A stretch of DNA of 16,488 nt from SIG480 sp045649265 (GTDB taxonomy: Bacteria > Bacillota > Clostridia > Oscillospirales > JAAYXM01): the NCBI GenBank assembly GCA_045649265.1, contig JAZRPO010000031.1:1-16488 (forward strand). Reading direction: 5' to 3'. This document shows, one piece after another, positions 6,767 to 14,893 of the stretch. The notes beneath the pieces are model-generated. The model saw nothing but the letters and a program-made list of their open reading frames with translations, did no database searches and had not been told where the DNA came from. Both the position numbers and the translations under genes were made by a program. Position 1 is the first letter of the stretch. Each line of letters opens with the position of its first letter.

Positions 6767-7756
6767 CTAAAATAGCTTACCTGAAATTCCTGCAAAGCCG
6801 ATAAGCGCACCGATTGCAGAAACTGTCATAAAAACAGCACAAACCTTCTTCTCACTCCATCCGCTCATTTCAAAGTGATGGTGAATAGGAGACATTTTAA
6901 AAAGCCTTTTCCCGTGTGTTATCTTAAAATATACTACCTGTAAAATTACCGATAATGCTTCAACGATATAGACGACTCCGACAAAGAGAAGTAGTAGCGG
7001 CATATCATAGGCAAACGCAATTCCGCAGACTGCGCCTCCAATGAAAAGCGAGCCCGTATCGCCCATAAATACCTTTGCAGGGTTAAAGTTATAAACCAAA
7101 AATGCGGCAAGGCCGCCGAACAGTGCAGATGAAAAAATCCCTACCGTTGAGAATGACATATATGCCCCTATAAGCGTAAGAACGAGCATAACAGGCATCG
7201 TAACACTTGTTGCGAGGCCATCTACGCCATCTGTAAGGTTAACTGCATTTACAGTACCTACAATCGCCAGAAGCATTATGACCAGATACGGCACCCATGC
7301 TATATCAAGAGTTATATCAAAAAACGGAATATACAATGCAGGTGTCAAATCCCGCAGCATACGAAGCAAGCTGAGATAAACAGCCGCAGAAATAAGTTGA
7401 AGAAGAAGCTTTTGAATCGCCGTAAGCCCCTGATTCTTTTTCTTGCGGATTTTCGCCCAGTCATCTATAAACCCGATAAAGCCAAACGCCACCGCAAAAA
7501 GAAAAACTATAATATGGCGCAGCTCACCTTGAAGCATTCTGGGAATGCCTACAATAAATGCCGCAGCTCCGCTTCCTACAATGAACATAATTCCGCCCAT
7601 TGTCGGTGTGCCCTGCTTATCCATATGCCATTTAGGGCCTATTTCGAGTATCTTCTGTCCAAATTTGAGTTTTCGCAAATATGGAATAAGAATTTTCCCG
7701 AACAGATATGTAATAAAAAAACTTATCAATGCTGATGCAATATATTCCGTAAGCAT
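6767..7756 (-). CDS. mraY: Phospho-N-acetylmuramoyl-pentapeptide transferase (MraY)
   Basis: Integral membrane enzyme that transfers phospho-MurNAc-pentapeptide from UDP to undecaprenyl phosphate, giving lipid I. The chosen product has 329 residues and about ten membrane segments. Hallmarks are HMDKQGTPTMGG (44-55), the Asp98-Asp99 pair in GFIDDWAKI, NLTDGVDGLA (173-182), FMGDTGSL (230-237, Asp233) and the histidine cluster SPIHHHFE (289-296). The start MLTEYI at 7754-7756 lies 2 nt after the murF stop, with the AGGAGAAAGGA-like ribosome binding site inside the end of murF; a longer in-frame start 14 codons upstream would overlap murF. ftsW follows after 18 nt; there is no murD between them. 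Confidence 0.96.
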   Translation of the reverse strand: MLTEYIASALISFFITYLFGKILIPYLRKLKFGQKILEIGPKWHMDKQGTPTMGGIMFIVGSGAAAFIVGIPRMLQGELRHIIVFLFAVAFGFIGFIDDWAKIRKKKNQGLTAIQKLLLQLISAAVYLSLLRMLRDLTPALYIPFFDITLDIAWVPYLVIMLLAIVGTVNAVNLTDGVDGLATSVTMPVMLVLTLIGAYMSFSTVGIFSSALFGGLAAFLVYNFNPAKVFMGDTGSLFIGGAVCGIAFAYDMPLLLLFVGVVYIVEALSVILQVVYFKITHGKRLFKMSPIHHHFEMSGWSEKKVCAVFMTVSAIGALIGFAGISGKLF

Positions 7757-7758
7757 TC

Positions 7759-9105
7759 CTATTTCCTTTCTCCTTGCAGATATTCTATTACCTGCCACAT
7801 CTTTGTTCCGTAGCTGCCTTTAACGAGGATTACGTCTCCGGCTTTTACAAACGCTCCGAGGAAGCTTGAAAGCTCTTGTTTGTCCGCAAAAGCCTGCGCC
7901 TTATCTCCTGCTCCGAGCTTATATTCATCCGCAAAATCGCCCGTCACAAGGACACGCTCTGCACATTCCGCAGCAAATCTTCCGATTTCACGATGCAGCT
8001 TCTTCGCATCTTCGCCAAGTTCAAGCATATCACCAAGAACAGCAATTTTTCGTTTATCCTCTCCAAAACCTGCGAGAAGCGAAAGCGCCGCACGCATTGA
8101 ATCGGGGTTTGCATTATAGCAATCGCGGATTATTGTTTTTTCCGAAAGCTCGAAAACATCTTGGCGCATCCCTGTATTTTTGAAGGTGGCAAGCCCTTTG
8201 GCAATACTCTCGTCATCCATGCCGCAAACTCTTCCGCAGGCTATTGCCGAAAGAGCATTGCGAATATTGTGAACTCCGCCGCAAGCAATGGTAAATTCGG
8301 GGCTTGCGCCGCGTATTTTGAAGCGTGATTCATAGCTTCCGCTTTCGGTTATTTCCGCAAATATATCGCATTCTTCGTTCTCTGTTCCAAACCAGACGGT
8401 TTTGTGAGAAATCTTATTTCTCATCCCCCAAAGGTACGGATCATCACCGTTTAAGATTGCATATCCGCCCTGCGGGAGCCCGCGCAGAATTTCTGTCTTT
8501 TCGCGGAGAACTCCCTCTTTTGAGCCGAAGGCTTCGAGGTGGCTGTCTCCGATTACGGTTATTATCGCAATATGCGGCTTTGCAATCATTGCAAGCGGTA
8601 GAATTTCTCCGAAATGGTTTGTTCCGATTTCAAGCACCGCCGCCTCATGTGTGCTGTCCATACCGAATATAGTAAGCGGAAGGCCTATGTTGTTATTGAA
8701 ATTTCCGCTCGTCTTATGCGTTTTGAATTTTGCCGAAAGAACTGCTGCACACATTTCCTTTGTCGTGGTCTTTCCTACACTGCCTGTTACGCAAACACGC
8801 TTTGCCGTGAGCGTTTCTATATATCCGCTTGCTATATCGGAAAGCGCAGTCAAGGTATCCGAAACCACAATCTGCGAAACTCCGGCATTTTTAATTTCCC
8901 GTGATACAAGAAGCGCGGATGCCCCCTTTTCAATCGCAGAAAACACAAAATCGTGTCCGTCAAAGCGCTCACCGGATATTGCCACAAAAAGCGCTCCGGA
9001 TACAACCTCACGGCTATCACGAACAATCCAGGAAATATCAGCATCCCCGCCTATCAATTTCCCCTTGCATAGCTTCGCAATATATGATGCTTTTAACGTG
9101 TTCAT
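7759..9105 (-). CDS. murF: UDP-MurNAc-tripeptide--D-Ala-D-Ala ligase (MurF)
   Basis: ATP-dependent cytoplasmic ligase that adds D-Ala-D-Ala to UDP-MurNAc-tripeptide. The chosen product is 448 residues with the three Mur-ligase domains: an N-terminal substrate domain (1-100, DSREVVSGALFVA at 30-42), a central ATPase with the P-loop VTGSVGKTTTK (106-116, Lys112) and GNFNNNIGLPLT (134-145), and a C-terminal domain with RDCYNANPDS and GDMLELG. The N-NNIG-PLT signature is typical of MurF and separates it from MurC, D and E. The ATG at 9103-9105 overlaps the murE stop as ATGA, with GGGAG upstream; a start 7 codons earlier has no ribosome binding site. Coupled translation with murE is expected. Confidence 0.96.
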   Translation of the reverse strand: MNTLKASYIAKLCKGKLIGGDADISWIVRDSREVVSGALFVAISGERFDGHDFVFSAIEKGASALLVSREIKNAGVSQIVVSDTLTALSDIASGYIETLTAKRVCVTGSVGKTTTKEMCAAVLSAKFKTHKTSGNFNNNIGLPLTIFGMDSTHEAAVLEIGTNHFGEILPLAMIAKPHIAIITVIGDSHLEAFGSKEGVLREKTEILRGLPQGGYAILNGDDPYLWGMRNKISHKTVWFGTENEECDIFAEITESGSYESRFKIRGASPEFTIACGGVHNIRNALSAIACGRVCGMDDESIAKGLATFKNTGMRQDVFELSEKTIIRDCYNANPDSMRAALSLLAGFGEDKRKIAVLGDMLELGEDAKKLHREIGRFAAECAERVLVTGDFADEYKLGAGDKAQAFADKQELSSFLGAFVKAGDVILVKGSYGTKMWQVIEYLQGERK

Positions 9106-10550
9106 ACTCCGTCTCCCGAAAGACATGCATGCACTATTTCTCTTTCATCCATATGGTGCTTTACATGATTTATTTCCTGATATGTTTCATGACCCTTGCC
9201 GGCAAGAAGAACGACATCACCCTCACTCGCTATTGAAAGAGCGTAACGTATTGCCTCTGCTCTGTCTGCTATTGAAACATACTCTTTATTTACTTCAAGA
9301 ATTCCGGGAATAATGTCCTCAATGATCTTCAGAGGGTCTTCACAACGCGGATTGTCTGAAGTCACAATCGTTATATCAGACCACTCGGCCGCAATTTTCC
9401 CCATTTTGGGGCGTTTTGTTCTGTCGCGGTCACCGCCACAGCCAAATACAACTATTACACGGCCACTAACGCTTTTTCTAACAGTTTGCAGTATGTTTTT
9501 AAGCCCGTCAGGAGAATGCGCGTAGTCTATCATAACGGTATAATCAGTATCCGTCGGCACAACCTCCGCTCTTCCCTTAACTCCGGTAACACCGGAAAGG
9601 CTTTCTATTATATCAGGAAGAGACATCCCGCATTGAAGCAGGACACTTATCGCGCACATTGCATTATATACTGAAAATTCACCCGGAATGTTAAGCCGAA
9701 CTCTTCCGATTGTTTCGATGCCGACAAAATCAAAGCTTATCGACTTAGCTTTAAGACTTATGCTCTTTGCAACGTAATTTGCTCCGCTGTTCTTTGTTGA
9801 ATAGCTTATAACAGGGCATTGCGCCGATTTCATAATACGTGCGCCGGCTTCGTCGTCAAAGTTGATAACGCCAACATTTGAAACCTCGAAAAGCTTCGCT
9901 TTTGCCATTTCATATTTCCCCATAGTTTTATGAAAATCGAGGTGATCCTGAGTGAGATTTGTAAACGCTCCGACAAAAAACTCTACTCCGCAAACTCGCA
10001 TAAGTTCAAGTGAGTGTGAGGAGACTTCCATAATTACATATGTGCAACCGTCATCTCTCATTCTTAAAAAGAGCTTCCAAAGCGCGTTGGATTCTGGGGT
10101 TGTTCGCTCGGTTTCAAGCACCTCGTTGCCTATCATATTCTGATTGGTTCCGATAAGCCCGCACTTTTCGCCGCTGAGCTCAAGGCAGTGTTTTATCAAG
10201 TATGTAACCGTAGTTTTTCCGTTTGTTCCCGTAACTCCGATTATCCTCATATCACGTGCCGGATTTCCATAAAAGTTTTTCGCGGCAATCGCCAGAGCTT
10301 TTCTCGCATTTTTGACGAGAATTCGGGATTTGCCCGCGTACTTTTTGCTGTCTGTTATGACTGCCGTTGCTCCGTTTTCAAGTGCATTTGATATGTACTT
10401 GTTCCCGTCCGTTTCAAAGCCGCGTATAGCAACAAACAATCCGTTTTTACCTATTAAGCGGGAATCGCATTCAACTCCGCCAATTTCTGTATTCATATCG
10501 ATATCCGCAGATATGATCTCAATATCCTGCAATATCTCATAAAGCTTCAT
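9102..10550 (-). CDS. murE: UDP-MurNAc-tripeptide synthetase (MurE), meso-DAP type
   Basis: ATP-dependent cytoplasmic ligase that adds the third residue to UDP-MurNAc-L-Ala-D-Glu. In 482 residues it shows the N-terminal domain (VECDSRLIGKNGLFVAIRG, about 26-44), the P-loop GVTGTNGKTT (105-114), ERTTPES (148-154), MEVSSHSLE (174-182), the carbamylated-lysine site YEMAKAKLF (Lys217), and CGGDRDRTKRP (371-381). SDNPRCEDP (398-406) contains the DNPR motif associated with meso-diaminopimelate as substrate; lysine-adding enzymes lack this arginine. A meso-DAP cross-link chemistry is therefore inferred. The ATG has a GGGAAG site upstream. There is a 40-nt gap after the PBP gene and a 4-nt overlap with murF. 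Confidence 0.97.
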   Translation of the reverse strand: MKLYEILQDIEIISADIDMNTEIGGVECDSRLIGKNGLFVAIRGFETDGNKYISNALENGATAVITDSKKYAGKSRILVKNARKALAIAAKNFYGNPARDMRIIGVTGTNGKTTVTYLIKHCLELSGEKCGLIGTNQNMIGNEVLETERTTPESNALWKLFLRMRDDGCTYVIMEVSSHSLELMRVCGVEFFVGAFTNLTQDHLDFHKTMGKYEMAKAKLFEVSNVGVINFDDEAGARIMKSAQCPVISYSTKNSGANYVAKSISLKAKSISFDFVGIETIGRVRLNIPGEFSVYNAMCAISVLLQCGMSLPDIIESLSGVTGVKGRAEVVPTDTDYTVMIDYAHSPDGLKNILQTVRKSVSGRVIVVFGCGGDRDRTKRPKMGKIAAEWSDITIVTSDNPRCEDPLKIIEDIIPGILEVNKEYVSIADRAEAIRYALSIASEGDVVLLAGKGHETYQEINHVKHHMDEREIVHACLSGDGV

Positions 10551-10590
10551 TCAGCTTCCCGCCTTTCTGCAAACTTTGCAATAGCTGCAA

Positions 10591-12852
10591 CTAACCTGAA
10601 ATCCCCTCTGATACTCCGGCTACATCATAAAACTCAACTTCAACCACAGTCCCGCGAGAGAGCATTGTTCCCTCGGGATACTGCTGTTTTGTTGCGCCGA
10701 CACTTCCGGAACGCTTATCAACAGCTCCGCTTGCCTTCATATAAAGCCCGGCGTTTGTAAGAGCCTTGTTTGCCGACTCCGGATTAAGCCCCAAGACCTT
10801 CGGCATTGCCACCTTCTCAGCCTCTGCCTTGCCGCCGAGGTATGCAACAACTGTCGAGTTGTTCGGGATTTTTGCTCCCTCTGCCGGAAGTTGATCTGTA
10901 ACGATATCTCCATCGCCAACCGTTTTTAAAGTGAATGATGAGTAGTTCCGATTCGTGCTGAGCAGCTTATTTACGCTCAAGCTCGTTCCGCCGATTAGGT
11001 TTGGCATTGTTACGGTTGCGCCGATGAGCTCATCCGCCGTATATGTCGGTTCAAAACCGAGATACGGAAGAATTTCGCCAAAAACTTTACCTGCAACCGG
11101 AGCCGCGAGCTGGCTTCCTTCAAGGTATATTCCGCGCGGTGTATCAAGCATTACGAGAATTGCTATTTCCGGGTCCTCCATTGGTGCAACACCATAGAAA
11201 GATGCAATATATTTCTTGCCCTCCTCGGCGGTATATTCATCAACCTTTTCAGAGGTTCCCGTTTTTCCGCCTATGCGATAGCCCGAAACCCTCGCATTTT
11301 TTCCCGTTCCGCTTGCTACGGTTTCTTCGATTGATTTGTTTATAAAATCGGAGCTTTCCTCAGATATTACCTGACGCACCACCTCAGGCTCATTTTTTGA
11401 AATAACAATTTTGTTGTCATCGACTATCTCTTTTACCAGATGCGGGCGCATAAGTTTTCCGTCGTTTACGACAGCGCTGACCGCGCATACCATTTGCATG
11501 GGTGTGACCTTAAACGTCTGTCCGAAAGAAGCAACCGCGAGGCTTACCTTGTTTTTCGGGTTTTTAAAGTCTTTTTCGTTAAAGAAAACTCCACTAGCCT
11601 CACCTATCAGATCAACTCCTGTTTTATCAAGGAGACCGAACGCTTCGCAGTAGTCGTAGAATTTCTCATTCCCGAGCTTTGCAACGATATTCATAAGCGC
11701 ACAGTTGCAGGATTTTTCAAGTGCCTGAGAAAGGTTTACGTTGCCATGGCCCGTTCGTTTCCAGCAGTGAATGGTTCTGTCTGCAACGCGCAAAGCGCCG
11801 GGACAGTTGAAAACAGAGCTAGCATTTACAACCCCCTCTTCATATCCCATTGCAACTGTCAGAATTTTGAAAACGGAGCCCGGCTCATATGAATCAGAAA
11901 TAAATTTGTTTCTCCACGATGCCTGAAGCTCGTTTGACCGAACGCTTTTGCGTTCTTCTTCAGATGCCGCTTCTATTCTTTTAAGAGCTTCGGGGTCAAC
12001 AATTTCAAACGGTGCATTAAGGTCAAAATCCCCCATGGTTGCCATTGCGAGAATTTCGCCTGTTTTTATGTTGTAAACTATTCCTGCGCCTCGATTTTCA
12101 ATCTTGCCATCAACAACCGCCGTTTGCAGATGATTTTCAAGTACCTGCTGAATAGTTTCATCAATAGTGAGGACTATGTTCTGCCCGTTCATGGCATCAT
12201 AGTATTCCTCATATCGGAAGGACATCTCCGTGCCTCTTGCATTTTTCGCAGCAATAACTCTACCCGGCATGCCTTTTAGCACGTTTTCGTATTTCATTTC
12301 AATTCCGAAAAGCCCGGAATTGTCATCACCGCAAAATCCTATAACCTGAGAGGCAAAGCTGCCATACGGATAATACCTCTTTGTATCCTCTGCAAGGTGT
12401 ATCCCTTTAACACGGTTTTCCTTTATTTCTTCACGGAGACGAGTTGCTTCATCTATCCCGATTTTTTTCTTAATTACCTGGTAATAGCTTTTTTTATTCT
12501 TTGTCTTTTCATATATCCCGTCATATTCAAGCCCGAGAGTTTCCGAAAGGATCTTTGAAACAAGCTGCTGTGCTTGCTCGTCTTCAATTTCTGCCGGAGA
12601 AATAAAAACTGTTTCCGCAGTGGCGCTGACTGCAATCTCTTTCATGTTGCGATCATAAATAACTCCCCGTTTGGGAGTTATAACGGTATCGCGGGTCTGT
12701 TGTTCTATCGCCCTTGCCTGATATTTTTTATAATCGATAAGCTGCGTTTTTACAAGCGCGCCGCCAAGCGGAAGAAACCCTACCACAAGGCAAATCACCA
12801 TGCACGCAATAATTCTTCCAAGTATCTTGTTTGACGGTCCTTTTCTCGCCAT
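10591..12852 (-). CDS. Class B penicillin-binding protein with two PASTA domains (FtsI/PBP2B/SpoVD type)
   Basis: Transpeptidase that cross-links septal peptidoglycan, anchored by one N-terminal helix. The chosen product is 753 residues: basic tail, transmembrane helix (about 10-31), PBP dimer domain (about 55-220, TPKRGVIYDRN at 59-69), transpeptidase domain (about 255-595) and two C-terminal PASTA repeats (about 613-673 and 681-742). Catalytic motifs are SVFK with Ser326 and Lys329, SCN (381-383) and KTG (530-532, GGKTGTSEK). Cys350 and Cys363 (NCPG and IHCWK) flank the active-site region. The ATG at 12850-12852 has GAGGTGA 8 nt upstream; a longer start 13 codons earlier lacks one. It follows ftsL after a 106-nt gap. 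B. subtilis has two such genes here (pbpB, spoVD); only one is present, so the division or sporulation role is not certain and no symbol is given. Confidence 0.93.
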   Translation of the reverse strand: MARKGPSNKILGRIIACMVICLVVGFLPLGGALVKTQLIDYKKYQARAIEQQTRDTVITPKRGVIYDRNMKEIAVSATAETVFISPAEIEDEQAQQLVSKILSETLGLEYDGIYEKTKNKKSYYQVIKKKIGIDEATRLREEIKENRVKGIHLAEDTKRYYPYGSFASQVIGFCGDDNSGLFGIEMKYENVLKGMPGRVIAAKNARGTEMSFRYEEYYDAMNGQNIVLTIDETIQQVLENHLQTAVVDGKIENRGAGIVYNIKTGEILAMATMGDFDLNAPFEIVDPEALKRIEAASEEERKSVRSNELQASWRNKFISDSYEPGSVFKILTVAMGYEEGVVNASSVFNCPGALRVADRTIHCWKRTGHGNVNLSQALEKSCNCALMNIVAKLGNEKFYDYCEAFGLLDKTGVDLIGEASGVFFNEKDFKNPKNKVSLAVASFGQTFKVTPMQMVCAVSAVVNDGKLMRPHLVKEIVDDNKIVISKNEPEVVRQVISEESSDFINKSIEETVASGTGKNARVSGYRIGGKTGTSEKVDEYTAEEGKKYIASFYGVAPMEDPEIAILVMLDTPRGIYLEGSQLAAPVAGKVFGEILPYLGFEPTYTADELIGATVTMPNLIGGTSLSVNKLLSTNRNYSSFTLKTVGDGDIVTDQLPAEGAKIPNNSTVVAYLGGKAEAEKVAMPKVLGLNPESANKALTNAGLYMKASGAVDKRSGSVGATKQQYPEGTMLSRGTVVEVEFYDVAGVSEGISG

Positions 12853-12882
12853 TTCGAAAATCACCTCAAGTATAGTAACAAT

Positions 12883-12908
12883 GCGGAGCATGTGATAACA
12901 AACTCCGC
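12883..12908. other. Short hairpin in the ftsL-PBP gene gap
   Basis: GCGGAG (12883-12888) and CTCCGC (12903-12908) form a 6-bp G+C-rich stem with a 14-nt loop in the 106-nt gap between ftsL and the PBP gene. On the minus strand it is followed by ATTGTTACT, which is too weak for a clear terminator. It lies about 15 nt before the strong GAGGTGA ribosome binding site. It could be an mRNA stabiliser or processing site, or simply chance. Confidence 0.4.
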
Positions 12909-12958
12909 TAAAACATCTGTCTGTAATTTATATTTCTCAGACACCCTCAATATTCCTT

Positions 12959-13453
12959 TTAATTTACGAATTCTACAATGGTTGAAAAGCCTTTGATGAG
13001 ACCTGTAACAAGCTTTGGAGCTTCCCTTTTTTCCTCAGCCCCGTATTCAAACCGGTCTCCTCCGGAGGTTGTGACATATGTTATCTGGGATTTATCTATC
13101 TTGTTCATACCAAGCTTCGTCACAGCCCAATCGCGCACCTGCAATGCGCCCATTCTCTGATTTCGGCTTATTTCAAGAATCTGAATCTGCTCACGAAGCT
13201 CCGAAAGCTCCTGAATGGATTTTCTGTTCTTGTCCGATGCCTCTGTAAGGCTAACATATGAAAACAAAAGGGCTGTCAGCATAATGAAAACAACGAGCGC
13301 ACTAAAAATCGAAAAGGCGCTGATTGAAGATTTCCTTGCCACTTTCGCTTTTGCCTTTGTCTTTTTTTCAACGGTTTCTTTTTCGGTGGTATTTGCGTTT
13401 CTGTCAAATCTCGAAAGGTCATATGTAGTTCGTTTTTCAATAACTGCCTGCAT
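12959..13453 (-). CDS. ftsL: Cell division protein FtsL-like
   Basis: Small bitopic division protein, 164 residues, recognised by position and architecture more than by sequence, as is usual for this fast-evolving family. It has a Lys-rich cytoplasmic region (about 24-42), one transmembrane helix (about 46-68), then a charged heptad-like coiled coil (about 71-100, with QELSELREQIQILE), and a DWAVTKLGMNKI segment (108-119) like the end of FtsL/DivIC proteins. A further 40 residues end in a hydrophobic or amphipathic stretch (LVTGLIKGFSTIVEFVN), which is longer than the compact FtsL of bacilli. It would bind the DivIC/FtsB and DivIB partners outside the membrane and recruit the PBP-FtsW pair. 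The ATG follows AAAGGAAAAGGA. Placement between rsmH and the PBP gene is canonical. Confidence 0.85.
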   Translation of the reverse strand: MQAVIEKRTTYDLSRFDRNANTTEKETVEKKTKAKAKVARKSSISAFSIFSALVVFIMLTALLFSYVSLTEASDKNRKSIQELSELREQIQILEISRNQRMGALQVRDWAVTKLGMNKIDKSQITYVTTSGGDRFEYGAEEKREAPKLVTGLIKGFSTIVEFVN

Positions 13454-13477
13454 TTTTCCTTTTCCTTTCTCACCTAA

Positions 13478-14395
13478 CTATATCCGCTCTGCAACCCTCA
13501 GCTTAGCTGATCGGGAGCGAGGATTCTGTTCAACTTCTTTTTCGCCCGGAAGTATGGGCTTTGACGAAACAAGCCGCAACGTCGGTTTTTTTCCACAAAC
13601 ACAAACAGGAATGTTTTTCGGGCATGTGCATGGGTTTTCAGCTTTCTTCAAGGCATGCTTTACAAGCCTGTCTTCAAGGGAGTGAAAAGTTATTACGGCC
13701 ACTCGCCCTCCGCTCACCAACATATCCGGAAGCTTCGAAAGAAAGCTTTCGATTTCAGAAAGCTCATCGTTCACAGCTATCCGAATCCCCTGAAAGCTTC
13801 GCTTTGCGGGGTGCTGCTTTTCTCGGAGCGCAGATGCCGGCATTGCTGACTTTATTATGCCAACAAGCTCGAGCGTTGATGTGATTTCTTTTTTCTCCCG
13901 CGCTTTGACAATCGCCGAAGCAATTTTTGAGGAGTATCTCTCCTCTCCGTATTCATAAAGCACGCGGCGAAGTTCCTCAAAGCTCCACCCATTTACAATT
14001 TCACGTGCACTCAGTGCCTGTGCCCTGTCCATTCGCATGTCAAGCGGGCCGTCGGCCATATATGAAAATCCGCGTTCGGATTCGTCAAGCTGCGGCGACG
14101 AAACACCGAGGTCAAGAAGTATTCCGTCAGCCTTTTCAGATACCAGATTCGGTATATCACAAAAATCGCCTTTTATAAAATGAACATTTTGCACACCTGC
14201 AAATGCAGAGCGGCCATATTCGATAGCACTCTCATCTCGGTCAATGCAATAGAGCCTTCCTCCCGAAAGTCGCTTTGCTATCTCGCGGGAATGCCCGCCT
14301 CTCCCGAAGGTGCCGTCAATATATATTCCGCCGGGTTTTATATCAAGAAACTCTATGCTTTCGGAAAGCATAACCGGAAAATGAAGCTCTGCCAT
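13478..14395 (-). CDS. rsmH: 16S rRNA (cytosine-N4) methyltransferase RsmH (MraW)
   Basis: S-adenosylmethionine-dependent methyltransferase that modifies the N4 of C1402 (E. coli numbering) in the decoding centre of 16S rRNA. The chosen product is 305 residues, typical length. Visible motifs are HFPVMLSE (5-12), the SAM-binding DGTFGRGGHS (27-36), IDRDESA (51-57), ILLDLGVSSPQLD (92-104) with RGFSYMADGPLDMRM (108-122), and near the C-terminal third VITFHSLEDRLVK. The ATG at 14393-14395 is 2 nt after the mraZ stop and fits the conserved MAELHFPVML start. No strong ribosome binding site precedes it, so translation probably depends on coupling to mraZ. A GTG start 18 codons upstream has a better GGGAGG site but would overlap mraZ and adds a non-family tail. 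Confidence 0.95.
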   Translation of the reverse strand: MAELHFPVMLSESIEFLDIKPGGIYIDGTFGRGGHSREIAKRLSGGRLYCIDRDESAIEYGRSAFAGVQNVHFIKGDFCDIPNLVSEKADGILLDLGVSSPQLDESERGFSYMADGPLDMRMDRAQALSAREIVNGWSFEELRRVLYEYGEERYSSKIASAIVKAREKKEITSTLELVGIIKSAMPASALREKQHPAKRSFQGIRIAVNDELSEIESFLSKLPDMLVSGGRVAVITFHSLEDRLVKHALKKAENPCTCPKNIPVCVCGKKPTLRLVSSKPILPGEKEVEQNPRSRSAKLRVAERI

Positions 14396-14397
14396 AA

Positions 14398-14808
14398 CTA
14401 TATACCAAGTTCTGCCATAATATCCGAAGCAGCCTCCGGAGAAACGCACTCGCCCTCCCAGGCATCAGCATCCCAGATTTCAAGGTGGTCTATCATTCCG
14501 ACAACAACTATATTCTTATCAAGCTCAGCATAAGAGCGAAGCTTCTGAGGAACAAGGATTCTCCCCTGTCCGTCAAGCTCCATATCCTGAGAAGCTGCGA
14601 CAAAAAAACGCAGAAGCGGGGTTGATTTATTAGATGGGAATGATCTGAGTTTTTCTTCAAACGCCTCCCAATCCGCAGTCGGATATGCGACAAGGCATTT
14701 ATTGACGCTTTTCGTCAAAACAAATCTGCAACCGAGCTCTGCCCTGAACTTTGACGGAATGAACATTCTGCCTTTTTCATCTATAACGTGTTCAAACTCT
14801 CCTCGCAC
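14398..14808 (-). CDS. mraZ: Transcriptional regulator MraZ
   Basis: Small DNA-binding protein of the AbrB-like swapped-hairpin fold, first gene of the dcw operon and regulator of it in other bacteria. The two internal repeats are obvious: GEFEHVIDEKGRMFIPSKFR (3-22) and MELDGQGRILVPQKLR (76-91), each with the D-x-x-G-R-x-x-x-P core. The chosen product is 136 residues, near the usual 140-150. Two GTG codons compete: 14806-14808 with AGGTGA 8 nt upstream, and 14818-14820 whose AAAGG lies only 3 nt away. The former also gives the family-like short lead before GEFEH, so it is preferred. The stop is 2 nt before rsmH. Upstream lie a strong promoter and two direct repeats that could be its own operator. 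Confidence 0.95.
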   Translation of the reverse strand: MRGEFEHVIDEKGRMFIPSKFRAELGCRFVLTKSVNKCLVAYPTADWEAFEEKLRSFPSNKSTPLLRFFVAASQDMELDGQGRILVPQKLRSYAELDKNIVVVGMIDHLEIWDADAWEGECVSPEAASDIMAELGI

Positions 14809-14826
14809 CGACCTTGTCACCTACCT

Positions 14827-14856
14827 TTCACCACTTTAAGGTTTTCTTCACCACTT
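14827..14856 (-). promoter_or_regulatory. Candidate MraZ-binding direct repeats
   Basis: On the minus strand the 10-mer AAGTGGTGAA occurs at 14847-14856 and again at 14827-14836, exactly 20 bp apart, on the same face of the helix. The first copy lies at about +1 of the predicted mraZ transcript. MraZ proteins bind tandem short repeats near their own promoter in E. coli (TGGG-type) and mollicutes (AAAGTG-type); AAGTGG here fits that style. Binding itself is inference. Confidence 0.6.
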
Positions 14857-14864
14857 ATGTAAAT

Positions 14865-14893
14865 ATTATAAACTTTTCGAAGTGAAAAATCAA
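14865..14893 (-). promoter_or_regulatory. Sigma-A-type promoter of the dcw operon
   Basis: On the minus strand TTGATT (14888-14893), a 17-nt spacer and a perfect TATAAT (14865-14870). Transcription would start near 14858, giving a leader of about 50 nt to the preferred mraZ GTG. It is the best promoter-like element in the divergent region, and no comparably good one was seen inside the operon. Confidence 0.8.

Noticed and set aside
8651..9313. 220-codon plus-strand reading frame opposite murF and murE
   Set aside because: Antisense to two conserved ligases with clear P-loops, no ribosome binding site, low-complexity Ser/Pro/His-rich translation typical of a shadow frame.
12872..12901. Promoter-like TTGTTA-18-TACTAT upstream of the PBP gene (minus strand)
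   Set aside because: Its transcription start would fall at the ribosome binding site (GAGGTGA, 12861-12867), leaving no usable leader, and the -35 lies inside a hairpin loop.
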